Assembly (NCBI GenBank): GCA_043228905.1
Contig: JBHGNT010000012.1
Span: 15,872,001-15,936,000 of the forward strand
Direction: 5' to 3'
Length of the DNA: 64,000 nt
DNA from: Azolla caroliniana
Taxonomy: Eukaryota; Polypodiophyta
The translations under genes were made by a program, and so were the position numbers. Below the pieces are notes generated by a model that did not search any database, was not told the origin of the DNA, and worked only from the letters and a program-made list of their open reading frames with translations. Positions 19,450-30,769 of this stretch are shown here, piece by piece. Each line of letters opens with the position of its first letter. The stretch's first letter is position 1.

Positions 19450-20576
19450 TTACCTCGATGCCAAGGAAGTAGTGGAGCTCATGTCCGTCATCTCGAACTT
19501 GTTGGAAAGGAGGGATTTGACCTTATTGATTTCGACGTGATGCTCACCTCCAATGACTAGGTCATCCACATATAGGATGATGACGATCGAACTTGCAGAA
19601 TCACTTCGTATGTAGAGGGAGTTGTCTGATTTTGACATACAGAAGCCGATTTGATGAAGATATTGTGTTATCTTCGAATGCCAAGCATGCAGTGCTTGCT
19701 TGAGGCCGTAGAGTGGCTTCTTGAGTCGGCATACAACTTTCGGATGGCTGCTCGAGTTGAAGCCGGGTGGTTGTATCATGTACACCTCCTATTCTAATTC
19801 ACCTTGTAGAAAGGCGTTCTTGACATCCATTTGATTGAGGTGCCACGCTTTCACCGCGGCAAGCGCAATTACGGTGCGTACCGTCGTAATCTTTGTCACC
19901 GAGGCAAAGGTCTCCTCATAGTCAACTCCGTGCATTTGAGCGTAGCCTTTCGCTACGAGTCGCGCTTTGTAGCGGTTGACGGAACCGTTGGCCTTGTACT
20001 TCACTTTGTAAATCCATCTGCATCCTATCGCCTTTTTGGGCGGTGAGGTGGGAACGAGATCCCACGTCTCGTTCTTGCCTAATTCTTGCATCTCCTCGTT
20101 CATGGCTTTGATCCATCGCGGATCCTTGGCTGCTTCAGAAAAGGTTTCCGGCTCCCGTACTGTTGCTACCTTCATCATAAAGGCGTAATGGTACGCCATA
20201 TAATCGTTGTAGCCGATTCGGCTTACGGGGTTCTTTTCACAGGTGGATCGGCAAAGCTTTTCATTTGCAGAGATGAGGGCTTTCTTAGCTTTGATTGGTA
20301 CCCCGAAACCGTCGAACTCACTATCGAGTGAGTGAGTCGACTCATCGTCGTCGAAGCGATCGTTTGCGTATTCATCCATTTTCGCCTTGCCTTTGTCCAT
20401 CTTAGGGCTAGGCCATGATGTGCTTTGATCGCTCAAAGGCTCTTGTGGTCCGCTTAGTCAAGTCGTGATCAAACTTTCTTCGAACATGCACATAAGGTTA
20501 TCTTCATCCTCTATCTCTTGTTCGGCGGACTCCGGGTCAAGCGGAGTCGGAGTCGAGGTTGTCTCTGGTGCATACT
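19450..20576 (-). pseudogene. Cop-B linker and reverse transcriptase
   Basis: An acidic linker with DKGKAKMDEYANDRFDDDE and the block NPVSRIGYNDYMAYHY precede copia RT motifs: [46 protein letters not shown] and the catalytic YVDDLVIGGEH. A stop at 19786-19788 interrupts after GELE. Otherwise the frame is open for most of its length. Confidence 0.88.
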
Positions 20577-21840
20577 AGGATGCAAACTCGTCGTAAACGA
20601 CGTCTCGACTTACTCGAGATTTTCGAGTTGAGGGGTTGTAGCACTTGTACCCCTTTTGCTCCAATGAGTATCCTACGAGGATACATTTCTCTAACTTTGG
20701 TACAAGCTTTTGATGCTTCTTGTCGGGGATGTGCACGTACGCTATTGTGCCAAATATCAGGGTGTGCGATAAGTCCGACTTCTTTCCGAAGTATTTTTCG
20801 TGCAGAGTGACCTCGTGCACGCCGGATGTTGTGCATCGGTTCATTGGGTAGATGACCGTATTTGAAGCTTCGGCCCAATATGACTTGGGCATATGCTTCT
20901 CGTTCATCATGGCCCGTGCTACTTCGAGGATGTGCCGATTTTTGCGCTCGGCTGCTCCGTTTTGTTGCGGAGTGTGCCGGCAAGTGAATTCTCGCCGAAT
21001 TCCTTCCTTTCGGAGATACACCGTGAAATCATCCGAGAAGAACTCCTTGCCGCCATCCGATCGAAGACAACATACATGCCGGCCCGTGGCTTTCTTGACT
21101 TCATTCTTGAATGTTTGGAAGTGTTCGAACACTTCGCTCTTTTGCTGCATCGGGTAGATCCAAGTGTGCTTGTAGAAGTCGTCGATGAAGAGCACGTAAT
21201 ATCGGCATCCGCTGAATGTAGCCGTCTGCGCCGGTCCCCATATGTTGGAATAGACTACGTCAAGTAGACCTTTCCTCACGTTCCGCTCTTTCGGGAATGG
21301 GTGTCGGTGTTGCTAGCCGAATTGGCACGCTTCGCATACACCTTCAATCTCCTTCTCTTTGAATGTCGGGAGTCCGATGACGACTCCTTTCGATTTCATT
21401 GCTTTGAGTTTGTTGAGATTGATGTGGCCGATTCGCTTGTGCCATAGCTCTATGTTGGAGTTGGCTTTCGTGCTTTTTGCGAACATGGCAGATTTGATCT
21501 CGCGTGAATCGAGAATGAACATTCGGCCCTCTCCTCTTCCGCGTGCTATGATTCGGCCTTCTTTTTCGATGAAGCATCCTTCTTGGTCAAATCGTACTTG
21601 CATCCCTTGCTCAACCATTTGGCCGACCGAGACCAAATTCTTCGTGATGGTGGGAACATGCAAGACATTTTTAATGTATGTTTGCTTACCTCTTTCGTCG
21701 AACGGAACATTGTCGATGTGCCAAATCGGGTGCATAGTGTCATCTCTGGTTTCGACATAACCGGGTCGCTCCGGCTCTCGAAGTTCGAGAAACCATTCTT
21801 TATGGGATATCATATGGTTTGAGGTTCCGGAGTCAACAAA
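20577..21840 (-). pseudogene. Cop-B protease and integrase
   Basis: Protease FVDSGTSNHMISHKEW lies just after a TGA at 21841 where Trp is expected. The GAG-pre-integrase finger (LWHKRIGH, CEACQFG) and integrase core (IWGPAQTATFSG, LRSDGGKEFF, NGAAERKNR) follow, then CILVGYSLEQKGYKCYNP. A stop sits after CQFG near 21313 and another after DEFAS near 20574, where Trp is expected. The usual HSD of the first catalytic Asp reads YSN here, so the first acidic residue has changed. Confidence 0.88.
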
Positions 21841-22868
21841 TCATACGTCCTCCGGATTGAGGGCACTAGTTGAGGTAGAGGCCGACATAGAGTTTGCTCT
21901 ATGTTTCATCATGAACATTCCGCCACGGTCGGCGTTGCGTGCATATATTCCGCCACGATCTTCGTAGTCGAAGTTGTGCCCGTACATTCCGCTATACTCT
22001 TCGTAGTCGGAGTTGTGCGCGTAATTCGTGAGTTGTCGGCTTATGGAAGCCGATTCACGCATATTCTTTCGGCACTCTTCTTCGTGGTGGCCGAGCTTTC
22101 CGCAATATCCGCATTCGGTTGCGTTTTGACGGCTCGGGCCGGAGTGAAAGCTCCCCGTTCTTGCGAAGGTTCCTCGTTGGCTTCCGTTTTGCGGCGGAAA
22201 TTGGGAGTTGTTATCGTAGGTCAGACCTCGTCCGCGTCCTCTCTCTCCGTTCGAGTGCGTGTAGAGCATGTGGCTTTCCAACTCATTGCTCCTTGTACGC
22301 ACATGGTTTTCTTCGACCAATAACATTGATTGGAGCTCGAAGAAGGAGGGAGATTTCTCACGTGCTAGAACGGCGGTTCGCATCGCGCCGAACCGTGGTG
22401 CAAGGTCGCCGAGGCATATTTGAACCATCTCATCATCATCGATGTTTACGCTTATTGAGCCGAGTGAATCGCAAAGCTCCTTGATCTTTGAGGTGTATGT
22501 TGTAATGGACATGTCCCTTTGTTGAATGTTGTTGAATTCTTGGCGTAGTTGAAGCCTTCTTGCGGTTGTGTTCGCCGCGAAAATCTTTTGTAGATTTTCC
22601 CATGCCTCCTTGGGTGTCTTGGCTTCGTGAATGTAGCCGAGCACATGATCGTGAACACATGTGACAAGCAATACATCACGGGGCTTGCGGCTTGCTCCCA
22701 TGTCGCGTATTCGGGAGCCGCTTCGGCGGGTCGGTCTTCATGCGCTCCTTTGATGCAGCTCCAATAGCCTTGTCCGACAAGGTATTGGTGCATCTTGTAC
22801 TCCCAAGATGCGAAGTTGTTTCGATCCAACTTCTCGGTAGGGAGAGAAATCCCCATTTGAGTATTCAT
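21841..22868 (-). pseudogene. Cop-B gag
   Basis: From ATG at 22868 the copia gag opens with LPTEKLDRNNFASWEYKM. A frameshift near 22700 leads to the downstream part (GYIHEAKTPKEAWENLQKIF, MSITTYTSKIKELCDSL). A zinc knuckle CGYCGKLGHHEEEC lies near 22080. Between gag and protease is a Tyr/Asp/Gly-rich repeat (YEEYSGMYGHN, YEDRGGIYAR). Gag forms the particle shell and binds RNA. Confidence 0.88.
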
Positions 22869-23015
22869 TATGTCAATTCTTCTTCTTCTTCTTCTCTCTT
22901 CAAATGCGAGCTATGTAGCGAAGCTACGATAGCGATGAGCCGGTTCTTGGTTGTCGGCGTGGAGCACAACACACGATCACGATGAGGTGAATGGGCTAGA
23001 TCGAGCTACCAAATC

Positions 23016-23027
23016 GCTCTGATACCA
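23016..23027 (-). other. Cop-B primer site (initiator Met tRNA)
   Basis: TGGTATCAGAGC on the minus strand directly after the 5' LTR, the standard plant copia primer site. Confidence 0.9.
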
Positions 23028-23416
23028 TGTAAAGAATCGGGTATGATTCTTGTGAAGCGGAAGAGATGTGAGTTATGTGTGTGTGTATGAGAGAGAGAGA
23101 GTGAGAGAGACAAGGAATAAGACACAGAGAATACGCAAGGTAAAAGTATATTAACAAAGGAGAAAGACTCAACATTATACTAGGAGGGAGGAGGGTGCTT
23201 TATATAGTCACCCTCTCTCTTCATTAACTACAAGACTCATGGAGCATGGGGAATGTGAAAGCTCATAAGTTATGTGTCATAGAATATGATTCTATGACTC
23301 ATACGAAATGCTAGAATACAAAGTGTTGACATAATGGTGACTCTTGACCGGTGGAGTGTCTATTCACTCTCAAGGTGAGTTCACACACTAGACCAAGTTG
23401 AGCTTGATTCTCAACA
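23028..23416 (-). repeat. Cop-B 5' LTR (389 bp)
   Basis: Matches the 3' LTR apart from its 24-bp duplication and scattered differences. Includes the palindromic TCATAGAATATGATTCTATGA stretch (about 23277-23297) and GA microsatellite. Confidence 0.9.
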
Positions 23417-23421
23417 CCAGA

Positions 23422-23463
23422 CTTTTTCACTTTTTCACTTAGTAGACATGCCACATCACGACA
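23422..23463 (-). repeat. LGR-2 5' LTR, outer end
   Basis: Forty-two bases separated from the rest of the LTR by Cop-B. They end GCCACATCACGACA as does the 3' LTR at 9289. Confidence 0.8.
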
Positions 23464-23644
23464 ACGTCAATATCCAACAAGTGGTATTAGAGTGACTTGA
23501 AGTTTGGCAGCAACAACATAAATTTGAGAAGAGAAGAATCGGTTGAAGGAAAGGACCAGGTCAACAAATCTAACTTCCTATAGAACATGGCTTCAACATC
23601 CGGCACAGGAGTGGAAATCCGGAAGTTCGACGACAAGAACTTTG
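23464..23644 (+). pseudogene. Cop-X: copia leader and gag start fragment
   Basis: A primer-site-like TGGTATTAGAGTG (23482-23494) is followed about 90 bases later by an ATG (23587) encoding STSGTGVEIRKFDDKNF, a typical copia gag opening. It is cut on the left by LGR-2 and on the right by the Cop-C LTR, so it is the oldest layer of this stack. Confidence 0.6.
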
Positions 23645-24215
23645 TGTTGGGAAACAAGTCCCTTTGGATGGGAAAAGTGGGAGTCGAATCAGGTGGAGTC
23701 GATGGGTAATTCGGCCGAGGCCGAAAACCGAAATCGAAAATCGATTATATAACCGATTTGGGAGACTATATTTGTAAATAGTCTAAATTTGCCCCATGTG
23801 GGCTATATTTGTAAATAGCCAGAAAGTTGTATAAGTATAAATACAACTAGGGCAAAATTTATGAGTAGGTTGAATCATTAGTTGATTATAGTTGTATAGT
23901 TTGAGAAGGTAGTTGCCTCTGTAATGAGACATGAGTGAGAGAGTGAAGGAGTGTGTAACTCTGTTGTTGTCAGTCGATGAAGAAGAGGTCAAGGTCATTT
24001 CCTTGAATCCTTTTGTTGTACTCCTTCCCTTATAGTGATTAGGTTCGGAGTATGTGGATTCCACGTGTTTATTTCCCATTCGGGTTTTCCACGTTAAATA
24101 TCTGGTGTCTCTCAGTTTTTCGTTTTTTCTATTTTCTTTTTGTGCACTATCTTACTCGACTCTTTGCACCCAAATATATGTACGAGAAACCGGTTGTAGC
24201 CGGTTACGATCCCCA
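23645..24215 (+). repeat. Cop-C 5' LTR (about 571 bp)
   Basis: Contains the repeated phrase ATATTTGTAAATAG twice and a TATA-like GTATAAATACAAC near 23830, which recurs in the 3' remnant and in the Cop-D LTRs. Confidence 0.7.
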
Positions 24216-24233
24216 AAAAGTGGTACCAGAGCG

Positions 24234-25520
24234 ATGGACAAATATTTCGATGGAATGTTCAAGTTAACCGGCTCCAACTATTCAGTGTGGAAGTCGAAGA
24301 TGCGGGATATGCTCACGTGCAAAGACTTGTGGTTGCCAGTGCAATACGGAAAACGAAGACAGACAAGATCGATGCATCGACTTGGGAAGTCATGCATGTC
24401 AAGTCGACTTCATATATAAGGTGTTTTATAGACATGAGTCTATACAACAACTTTGATGAAGAGGCAAGTGTTGGCGTCCTCTGGAAGAAGATTCGCGTAA
24501 TGGTCGAGAACAAGAATGTCGTGAACAAAGTCTCAATTTTCAAAAAAGTTGCGAGACTCCATATCAAGACGGTATTAGCACGGTGGAGCATATAAATGCC
24601 TTCCAAGGACTGATGAATAAAACCACCTCTCTAGAAGTAACTCTTGTCGACGAGGTATTAACACTGTTGCTGATGGGATCCCTTCCGGATAACTGGGAAA
24701 CACTCGTTGTCACATTGGGCAATACCAGACCGAACTGGAAGCATCTATCCCTAGAGAAGGTGAAGTCAACCTTACTAAAAGAGGAAGCTCGCTAGAAGGA
24801 CCGAGAGTCCATTGCCGACCCAAAGGCCTTAGTCAGGGAAAGTGACATGAATTGAGGAAGAGGTCGGAATTGAAGTCCCTAGAATCAAGATAAGTTGGGG
24901 ACAAGGTCGAAGTCGAGGGGAAGGCCCATGTGCATCTATTGTGGGAAGCCATGCCACTTCTAGAAGAATTGCCGACACTTTCGAAAAGAAAAGGGGGGGG
25001 AGGGGGGGTGACAGTGTGTAGCCAAAGAAGATCTCGGACAACAAGAACACTTTGGTGATTGAGACAAGTGAGGAGGAGTTGTTGCTCATCAGTGAGCAAA
25101 ACAAAGTGAACCTTGTCGGCGATGAATCGACATGGGTGGTTGATTCGGGTGCATCATTCCACCTAACCCCCGACCGGAAATGCTTCTCTTCTTATAGAGT
25201 TGGAGATCTCAGATCTATGAAGATGGGGAATGAAGGAGCATGCCTAATCGTCGACATTGGAGATGTGTGCTTGACAACGTCAACTAGGTGCATACTTTTG
25301 TTGAGAGACGTAAGACACGTTCCAGAAGTTCGATTGGACGTGATATCAGTTGGTTGACTGGATGATGAAGGCTACACGGGTGGCATCCGGAATGGAGTCA
25401 TGAAGTTCTGCAAAGGGAACTTGATTGTGGCCCGAGCCAGGAAAACCAACACATTGTATTTGATGCATGCTCAATTATGCCGAAATGAGGTAAACGTGAC
25501 AACCGACATAGCCAGAGAAG
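24234..25520 (+). pseudogene. Cop-C gag and protease (decayed)
   Basis: Gag from ATG 24234 (FDGMFKLTGSNYSVWKSKMRDML) runs with a frameshift near 24330 and more stops to a zinc knuckle region (CIYCGKPCHF, near 24930), where a G-run of 14 of 16 bases sits at about 24991. The protease follows (VVDSGASFHLTPDRKCF, 25137 onward) up to VRHVPEVRLDVISV, then a TGA. The family normally continues into integrase, but here sequence resembling the LTR follows. Confidence 0.75.
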
Positions 25521-25589
25521 AACAAGGCGGATCGGAGTGATCCGGAATGATATCCGGAAGGGGTCTGGCTCGATCCTGTATGAACTGGA

Positions 25590-25734
25590 AGAGAGACAAA
25601 TTTGTAAATATGTTTCTTATGGGCCATTGAGGCCACATTTGTAAATAGCCCGTAAGTTGTATGAGTATAAATATAACTAGGCCAAATGGGTAGGTAGTGT
25701 TGTTGTTATTATCATTATCATTGTACACACACAC
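25590..25734 (+). repeat. Cop-C 3' LTR remnant
   Basis: Matches the 5' LTR (TTTGTAAATAGCCCGTAAGTTGT, GTATAAATATAACTAGG) and then breaks off at a CA microsatellite where the LINE sequences begin. Confidence 0.65.
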
Positions 25735-25740
25735 ACATAG

Positions 25741-27059
25741 AGAGAGAGAGAGAGAGAAAGAAAGAAATATTAATGTCTTCTAAGGCCAAAATTGGCCCAT
25801 GAGACAAATGGTTTACAACAAAAAATGGGATATTTACCCATTCATCGAAAGTAAAAAATAAAAATAAAAATAGAGTTTTAAGCTAAATAGTTCTGGTAAA
25901 ATAACAAACATGTTCTACAATGAAAATGATGTTATACTAAGACTAATTTCATTTCCATCCAAGTCTCTCGAAGAGAAGCAGGAGGTCAAAGGGTTTCGAT
26001 GTGGATGTGGCCTGTGGCCCTAATGTAAAAGGTACCCCAACCATAGCTTCTAGTCGACGTAGCTCACGTTCCCTTATCTTCTTAATCCTTTCTACTACGT
26101 GTCGACTTGTTTTGAAGCCCAACATCTGAGGGTGTTTGGTTGTTCTTTGCATTTCTTCTTCCTCAAGAGAGAGGCCGAGTGGCATAAGTGTATCCACATT
26201 CATCATTTCCCCTTGTTCCTAAAAAAATACACTAGTTACAAGTTGATTAATAGTAAAAGGGTTATTATGGTTAACACTTTGTAATTTATTCTCCCTATGT
26301 TGTTTTAGCTCTAAGATATACCTATCTAGTCTCTTTACATCCGGGGTATCTAATAGTTTGGAGAGGGTAGGAAAGGGTCCTAATATGTCTTGGTATTCCA
26401 CTCGTATCTCGGCATAAGTTGGGAACTTACATGTGAAGTGATACTTATCCTCTATCTCTATGTGGCACAACCTACATAGCCTTTCCTCTCTAGGGACTCT
26501 ATTAGCCAGACCATTCTCAATCTCAAGTTGGTGAGATTTGCTTCGGGGGCACTTGAGACAGTGCTTCTACTAACATCGGGGGCAGACTGAACTCTTCTCT
26601 AATAATGTCATGTGGTACTATTGATTTGCTTCGGAGTTGACGTGATAACATCGTCAACAAAGGTCTCTCTAATTGCGTCCACATGAAAGATGGTAGACAT
26701 GGAGCCCATACTACTGATGCATACATGAGGGAAGGGATCACTAATGAGTCGAAGAGCCATCCCTTGTCCGTGGCTCTTGAAAGTATGCTTGGTGGCATTG
26801 TCTCTCTAAGAGGGATGCATACCCTCTCATTAGCCTATCTTTGGCTGCTGGGTCATCGAGAATTTACCTGAGCGAGCACTAAAAGTGACTCCCAAGTATA
26901 CATATGATCCAACTACCTCAACTAGTTTATGAGAGAAGATTAGGTGACATTTACTCCCAACTCGGGACGATGTATGAAAGATAAGGACTTTAGTTTTTGC
27001 TAGATTCACTAACAGTCCTCGTTGTGTACAAAAGTCAACTAGGGCATTAAGATGCTTTT
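25741..27059 (-). pseudogene. LIN-1 RT C-terminus, zinc finger and 3' UTR
   Basis: From 27059 the RT thumb continues (LVDFCTQRGLLVNLAKTKVL, SYVYLGVTFSAR), then PSLMYASVVWAPCLPSF. A Cys/His finger-like CHIEIEDKYHFTC lies near 26460. The last 250 bases are an A-rich 3' UTR with AAAATAAAAATAAAAATAG near 25855, ending in GA repeats. The 3' UTR end shares sequence with that of LIN-2. Confidence 0.8.
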
Positions 27060-27773
27060 TGTTAGGATCTCGGTCCCTCCGGATGGGATACGAAGGCCTG
27101 ACATCGGAAGACCCGGTGAAAACCAGACGACGAGTACCCGGCAAGGAAGACCCTGTGAGAACCGGATGTTGCAGGCCTGGCATCAGAAGACCCGGTGAGA
27201 ACCGGATGACGAGTACCCGGCAAGGAAGACCCGGTGAGAACCGGATGACGAGTACCCGGCAAGGAAGACCCGGTGAGAACCGGATGTTGCAGGCCCAGTG
27301 TGAACCTCTCACCGGATGAAGGGACATATATGTAGATATGTTTCCAAGAGCCCATTGGGGCTATATCTATAAATAGTCCTAATGTCATATTAGTATAAAT
27401 GTGACCTAGGGCGAACAATGTTGATATAGTTGCTGTTATTATCTTCATATAGTGTAATTTGGTGTAACGACTATACAGAGAGAGAGAGAGAGAGCGATAC
27501 AGAGCATGTCTCTGTTGTAACCGCCGCCAGGCGAAGATCGTGAGCAGGAGGTCGTTGCCTCTGTGCTCCCAGTTGTACTCATTGGCATAGTGATAGTTTG
27601 GAGTCTGTGGAGTCCCTTGGTTTTTCCCTCTCGGGGGTTTTCCACGTTAACATCCTGTGTATTCTCTTTCTGTTCGTGTACTTACCTCCATTCCCATTTC
27701 TTCTGTGTTTGATTGTCATCAAGTGATCTACGATTTGGTTGTGGCCGGAGATTATTTCGCATATTTCTTGACA
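27060..27773 (+). repeat. Cop-D 5' LTR (714 bp)
   Basis: Longer than the 3' LTR because a 39-bp minisatellite (unit starting GAAGACCCGGTGAGAACCGG, about 27100-27300) has more copies here. Confidence 0.93.
27100..27305. repeat. 39-bp minisatellite in Cop-D 5' LTR
   Basis: About five variant units of GAAGACCCGGTGAGAACCGG plus ATGACGAGTACCCGGCAAG; some units instead carry ATGTTGCAGGCC. The 3' LTR has about two units (30818-30900). Confidence 0.85.
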
Positions 27774-27804
27774 AAGTGGTATCAAAGCGAAACGACAAAG
27801 AAAA

Positions 27805-28690
27805 ATGGACGATTCGTTGGGAGGCATGTTTAAGCTCACCAACTCCAACTACTGAGTGTGGAAGTCGAAGATGAGGGACATGCTCGTTGTTAAAGATCTT
27901 TGGTTGCCGGTTCAGTTCGGGGACAAGAGACCGGACAAAATCGATGCCACGATATGGGAGGTGATGCACATGAAGACAATGGCGTACATACGGTGCTTCA
28001 TCGAAATGAGTCTATACATCAACTTCAATGAAGAGAGCAAGGCTCATGAGCTCTGGGAGAACAAAAATGTTTCAGAACAAAAATGTTGTTAATCAGGTTT
28101 TGGTATTTCGGAAGCTGGTAAGACTCCGGTACCAAGATGGCTCCAGCATGGCGGAGCACATGAATGCCTTCCAGGGGCTGATCCACCAGGCAACATCATT
28201 GGAAGTACCTCTCGCCGATGAGGTACTAGCACTACTCCTGCTCGGTTCCCTCCCTGATAGCTGGGAGACATTGGTTGTCACTTTGGGTAACGCCGGGTCG
28301 GCAGGGAAACGGTTATCCCTAGCAAGAGTGAAGTCGAGCTTGCTAGATGAGGAGGCACATCGGAAAGACAAGGATATGAGCTCCGACTCCAAAGTGCTCC
28401 TTACCGAATCGGAACGCGGAAGACAAAGGAACCGTAGTCCCCAGAACCGGGAAAAGTCGGGGACACGGTCAAAGCCAAGGGGGAGGCCTACTTGGTTCTA
28501 TTGCGGCAAGACGGGATACTTCCAGAAGAACTGTCGGCACTTCCGAAAAGACAAGGAAACTGACGGTACCGATTCAAAGCGGACACGAGACCGGAGGGGA
28601 CCGGACCCGAAGGGAATGACGACAATCGCGGCAAGTGAAGAAGAGTTGATGCTCATCATCGAGGAGAGTGAGTTGAACCTTGCTAGCGAC
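27805..28690 (+). pseudogene. Cop-D gag (decayed)
   Basis: From ATG 27805 the gag reads SLGGMFKLTNSNY, stop (TGA for Ser), then VWKSKMRDMLVVKDLWLPVQFG. A frameshift near 28070 leads to the long open frame from 28028 (GSSMAEHMNAFQGLI, LLGSLPDSWETLVVTLGNA). The zinc knuckle region reads WFYCGKTGYFQKNC: the first Cys is Trp and the His is Tyr, so the knuckle is broken. The element probably does not package RNA with this protein. Confidence 0.8.
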
Positions 28691-29254
28691 GACACAACGT
28701 GGGTTGTTGATTCCGGAGCGTCATTCCACCTTACCCCGGACCGGAAATACTTCTCATCCTACACAACTGGTGATCACGGCTGTGTCTGGATGGGGAATGA
28801 AGGTACATGCCGAATTGTCGGTATAGGAGATGTGTGGTTGACAACACCAACCGGATGCAAGTTGTTGCTGAAGGACGTCCGACACGTTCCAGAGGTTCGA
28901 CTAAACCTGATATCAGCCGGTCGGCTAGATGATGAAGGCTACACGGGTAGCATCCGGAACAGAGTCATGAAATTCAGCAAAGGGAGCCTAATAGTGGCTC
29001 GGGCCCGGAAGGTAGAAGAAGTAGAGGAAGCTGAAACCGGAACCGGCCAAGACCCTGAATCGGATTTGGATGAAGAACAAATAGAGGAGCTGGTTGCCGA
29101 AAGCCAAAGACGGAGATATCCTCTCAGAGAGAGAAGGCCCTCCCGGACATTTCCGGATGCAGAGCATATGCTGCTGACCAATGAGGGGGAGCCCGAAAGC
29201 TTCGAAGAAGCGAAGGATGACACCCATAGCCACAAGTGGTTGAGTGCCATGTAG
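28691..29254 (+). pseudogene. Cop-D protease fused to post-integrase linker
   Basis: Protease TTWVVDSGASFHLTPDRKYF runs to LNLISAGRLDDEGYTGS and SLIVARARK. Without a stop, the frame then passes into an acidic linker (VEEVEEAETGTG, DLDEEQIEELVAES) and RRYPLRERRPSRTF, which normally lies after integrase. In Cop-C and Cop-I the same protease end continues into the pre-integrase region (TLYLMHA), so the whole integrase has been removed in frame. A TAG at 29252, where Gln is likely, separates it from RT. Confidence 0.85.
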
Positions 29255-29260
29255 GACGAG

Positions 29261-30757
29261 ATGGAGTCCCTGCATGAGAACCACAAGTATGAATTGCTGG
29301 AGTTTCCGAAAGGAAAGAGGGCACTTCGAAGCAAGTGGGTGTACAAGTTGAAACCGGGAGATGCCAACAACCCTCCAAGGTACAAAGCCAGGATCGTGGT
29401 AAAGGGGTTCCAACAGAAGAAGGGCGTGGACTTCAACGAGATATTTGCCCCGGTAGTAAAGATGACTTCCATCCGGACGGTGCTGAGCATAGCGGCAAGC
29501 ATGGACCTTGAGGTAGAGCAATTAGACGTGAAGACGGCGTTCCTCCATGGCGACCTCGAAGAGGAGATCTACATGCAGCAACTGGAGGGATTTGTGAAGA
29601 AAGGGAAGGAGCACCTAGTTTGCCGGTTAAAAAAGAGCCTCTACGGGTTGAAGCAGGCTCCCCGGCAATGGTACCGGAAGTTCGATTTCTTCATGACCGA
29701 TCAAGGGTACCACAAGACGCAGGCCGATCACTACATATTTGTGAAGAAGTTCGAAGGTGGAGACTTCCTGATACTCCTCTTGTACGTGGACGACATGTTG
29801 ATCGTTGGACGAGACCAAGTCAAGATACGGATGCTGAGGAAGGCCCTGAACCGGACCTTCTCAATGAAAGACTTGGGTTCAGCAAGACAGATGCTGGGGA
29901 TGCATATCATCCGGGACCGGCCAACGAAGCAATTGTGGCTATCACAGGAGCAGTACGTGACAAAGGTGCTTCAGCGGTTCAACATGTCAGATGCGAAACC
30001 GGTCGGATCAACACTTCCGGCAAACTGCAGGTTATCCGGTAAGCAAAGCCCGAAGATGAAGGCAGAGAAGGCGGATATGATGAAGATACCATATGGCTCT
30101 ACTGTCGGGAGCCTAATGTACGTAATGGTGTGTACTTGACCGGATATCGGATATGCAGTCGGAGTGGTGAGTTGGTTTATGAGCAATAACGGCAAGGAGC
30201 ACTAGAATCCGGTAAAATGGATACTCCGATACTTGAAAGGCACTTCAAGTATGTGCCTCTAATTCGGCTTCGGTAAACCCAACTTGATGGTTTCACCGAT
30301 TCGGATATGTTGGCTGATGCGGATACCAACCGGTCAACATCCGGATATGTCATGACATATGCGGAGGGAGTTGTTTCGTGGCAATCGAGGCTGCAGAAGA
30401 CGGTTGCGTTGTCAACCACGGAAGCGGAGTACATGGCGGTTGTGGAAGCCGGCAAGGAAATACTATGTATGAAGGACTTCATCGAAGAGCTAGGGCTCTG
30501 ACATGAGGAATACCGGCTCTATTGCGATAGTCAAAGTGCCATCCACCTTATGAAGAACGCAACATATCATTCCAGGATGAAGCACATCCAGCGGAGGTAC
30601 CACTGGATTCGGGAGTGAGTGTAAGACCGAGAGTTCGTGCTGATGAAGATCCACATGGAGGAGAACGGGTCAGATATGTTGACCAAGGTGCTGACACCCG
30701 ATAAACTAGACGCATGCCGGAAGCGGATCGGATTGACGAGGCATCCCATACCGGAGT
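29261..30757 (+). pseudogene. Cop-D RT and RNase H
   Basis: RT is open for 292 codons: [52 protein letters not shown] and the catalytic YVDDMLIVGRD. A TGA at 30137 replaces a likely Arg. RNase H follows with a frameshift near 30290 (DADTNRSTSGYVMTYAEG, TTEAEYMAVVEAGKEI, YCDSQSAIHLMKNATYHSR) and DMLTKVLTPDKLDACR before the polypurine tract. Confidence 0.88.
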
Positions 30758-30769
30758 GAAGGGGGAGTT

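Larger units (their letters stand above)
12099..23416 (-). mobile_element. Cop-B: Ty1/copia element carrying Chr-1
   Basis: LTRs at 12099-12511 and 23028-23416 share the ends TGTAAAGAATCGGG and CTCAACA on the plus strand. The flanks CCAAA (12094-12098) and CCAGA (23417-23421) fit a 5-bp target duplication with one change. The primer site TGGTATCAGAGC adjoins the right LTR, so transcription is on the minus strand. Gag, protease, integrase, RT and RNase H are all recognisable. Chr-1 lies between RNase H and the polypurine tract. A handful of stops and two frameshifts disable it. Confidence 0.92.
9032..23463 (-). mobile_element. LGR-2: gag-only LTR element, split by Cop-B
   Basis: On the minus strand: 5' LTR (23463-23422 joined to 12098-11495), primer site, gag-like interior of only 2.2 kb, polypurine tract and 3' LTR (9289-9032). 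The 3' LTR is cut short by Cop-A. The proof is that 9032-9289 aligns with 11908-12098 plus 23422-23463, including the shared end CACATCACGACA. No RT, RNase H or integrase was found in the interior, so it is non-autonomous. The LTR copies differ at many sites, so it is old. Confidence 0.8.
23645..25734 (+). mobile_element. Cop-C: copia element with interior deleted
   Basis: 5' LTR 23645-24215, primer site TGGTACCAGAGCG (24221-24233), gag, protease, then a direct jump into LTR sequence (about 25590-25734). Integrase, RT and RNase H are all missing. The LTR start (TGTTGGGAAACAAGTCCC) aligns with that of Cop-D (TGTTAGGATCTCGGTCCC), and the gag is of the same family. The right end is lost at the LINE insertions. 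Confidence 0.75.

Noticed and set aside
27100-27305. Regular repeats resembling a CRISPR array
   Set aside because: Units are directly adjacent and diverged, without spacers, inside a plant LTR; this is a minisatellite.
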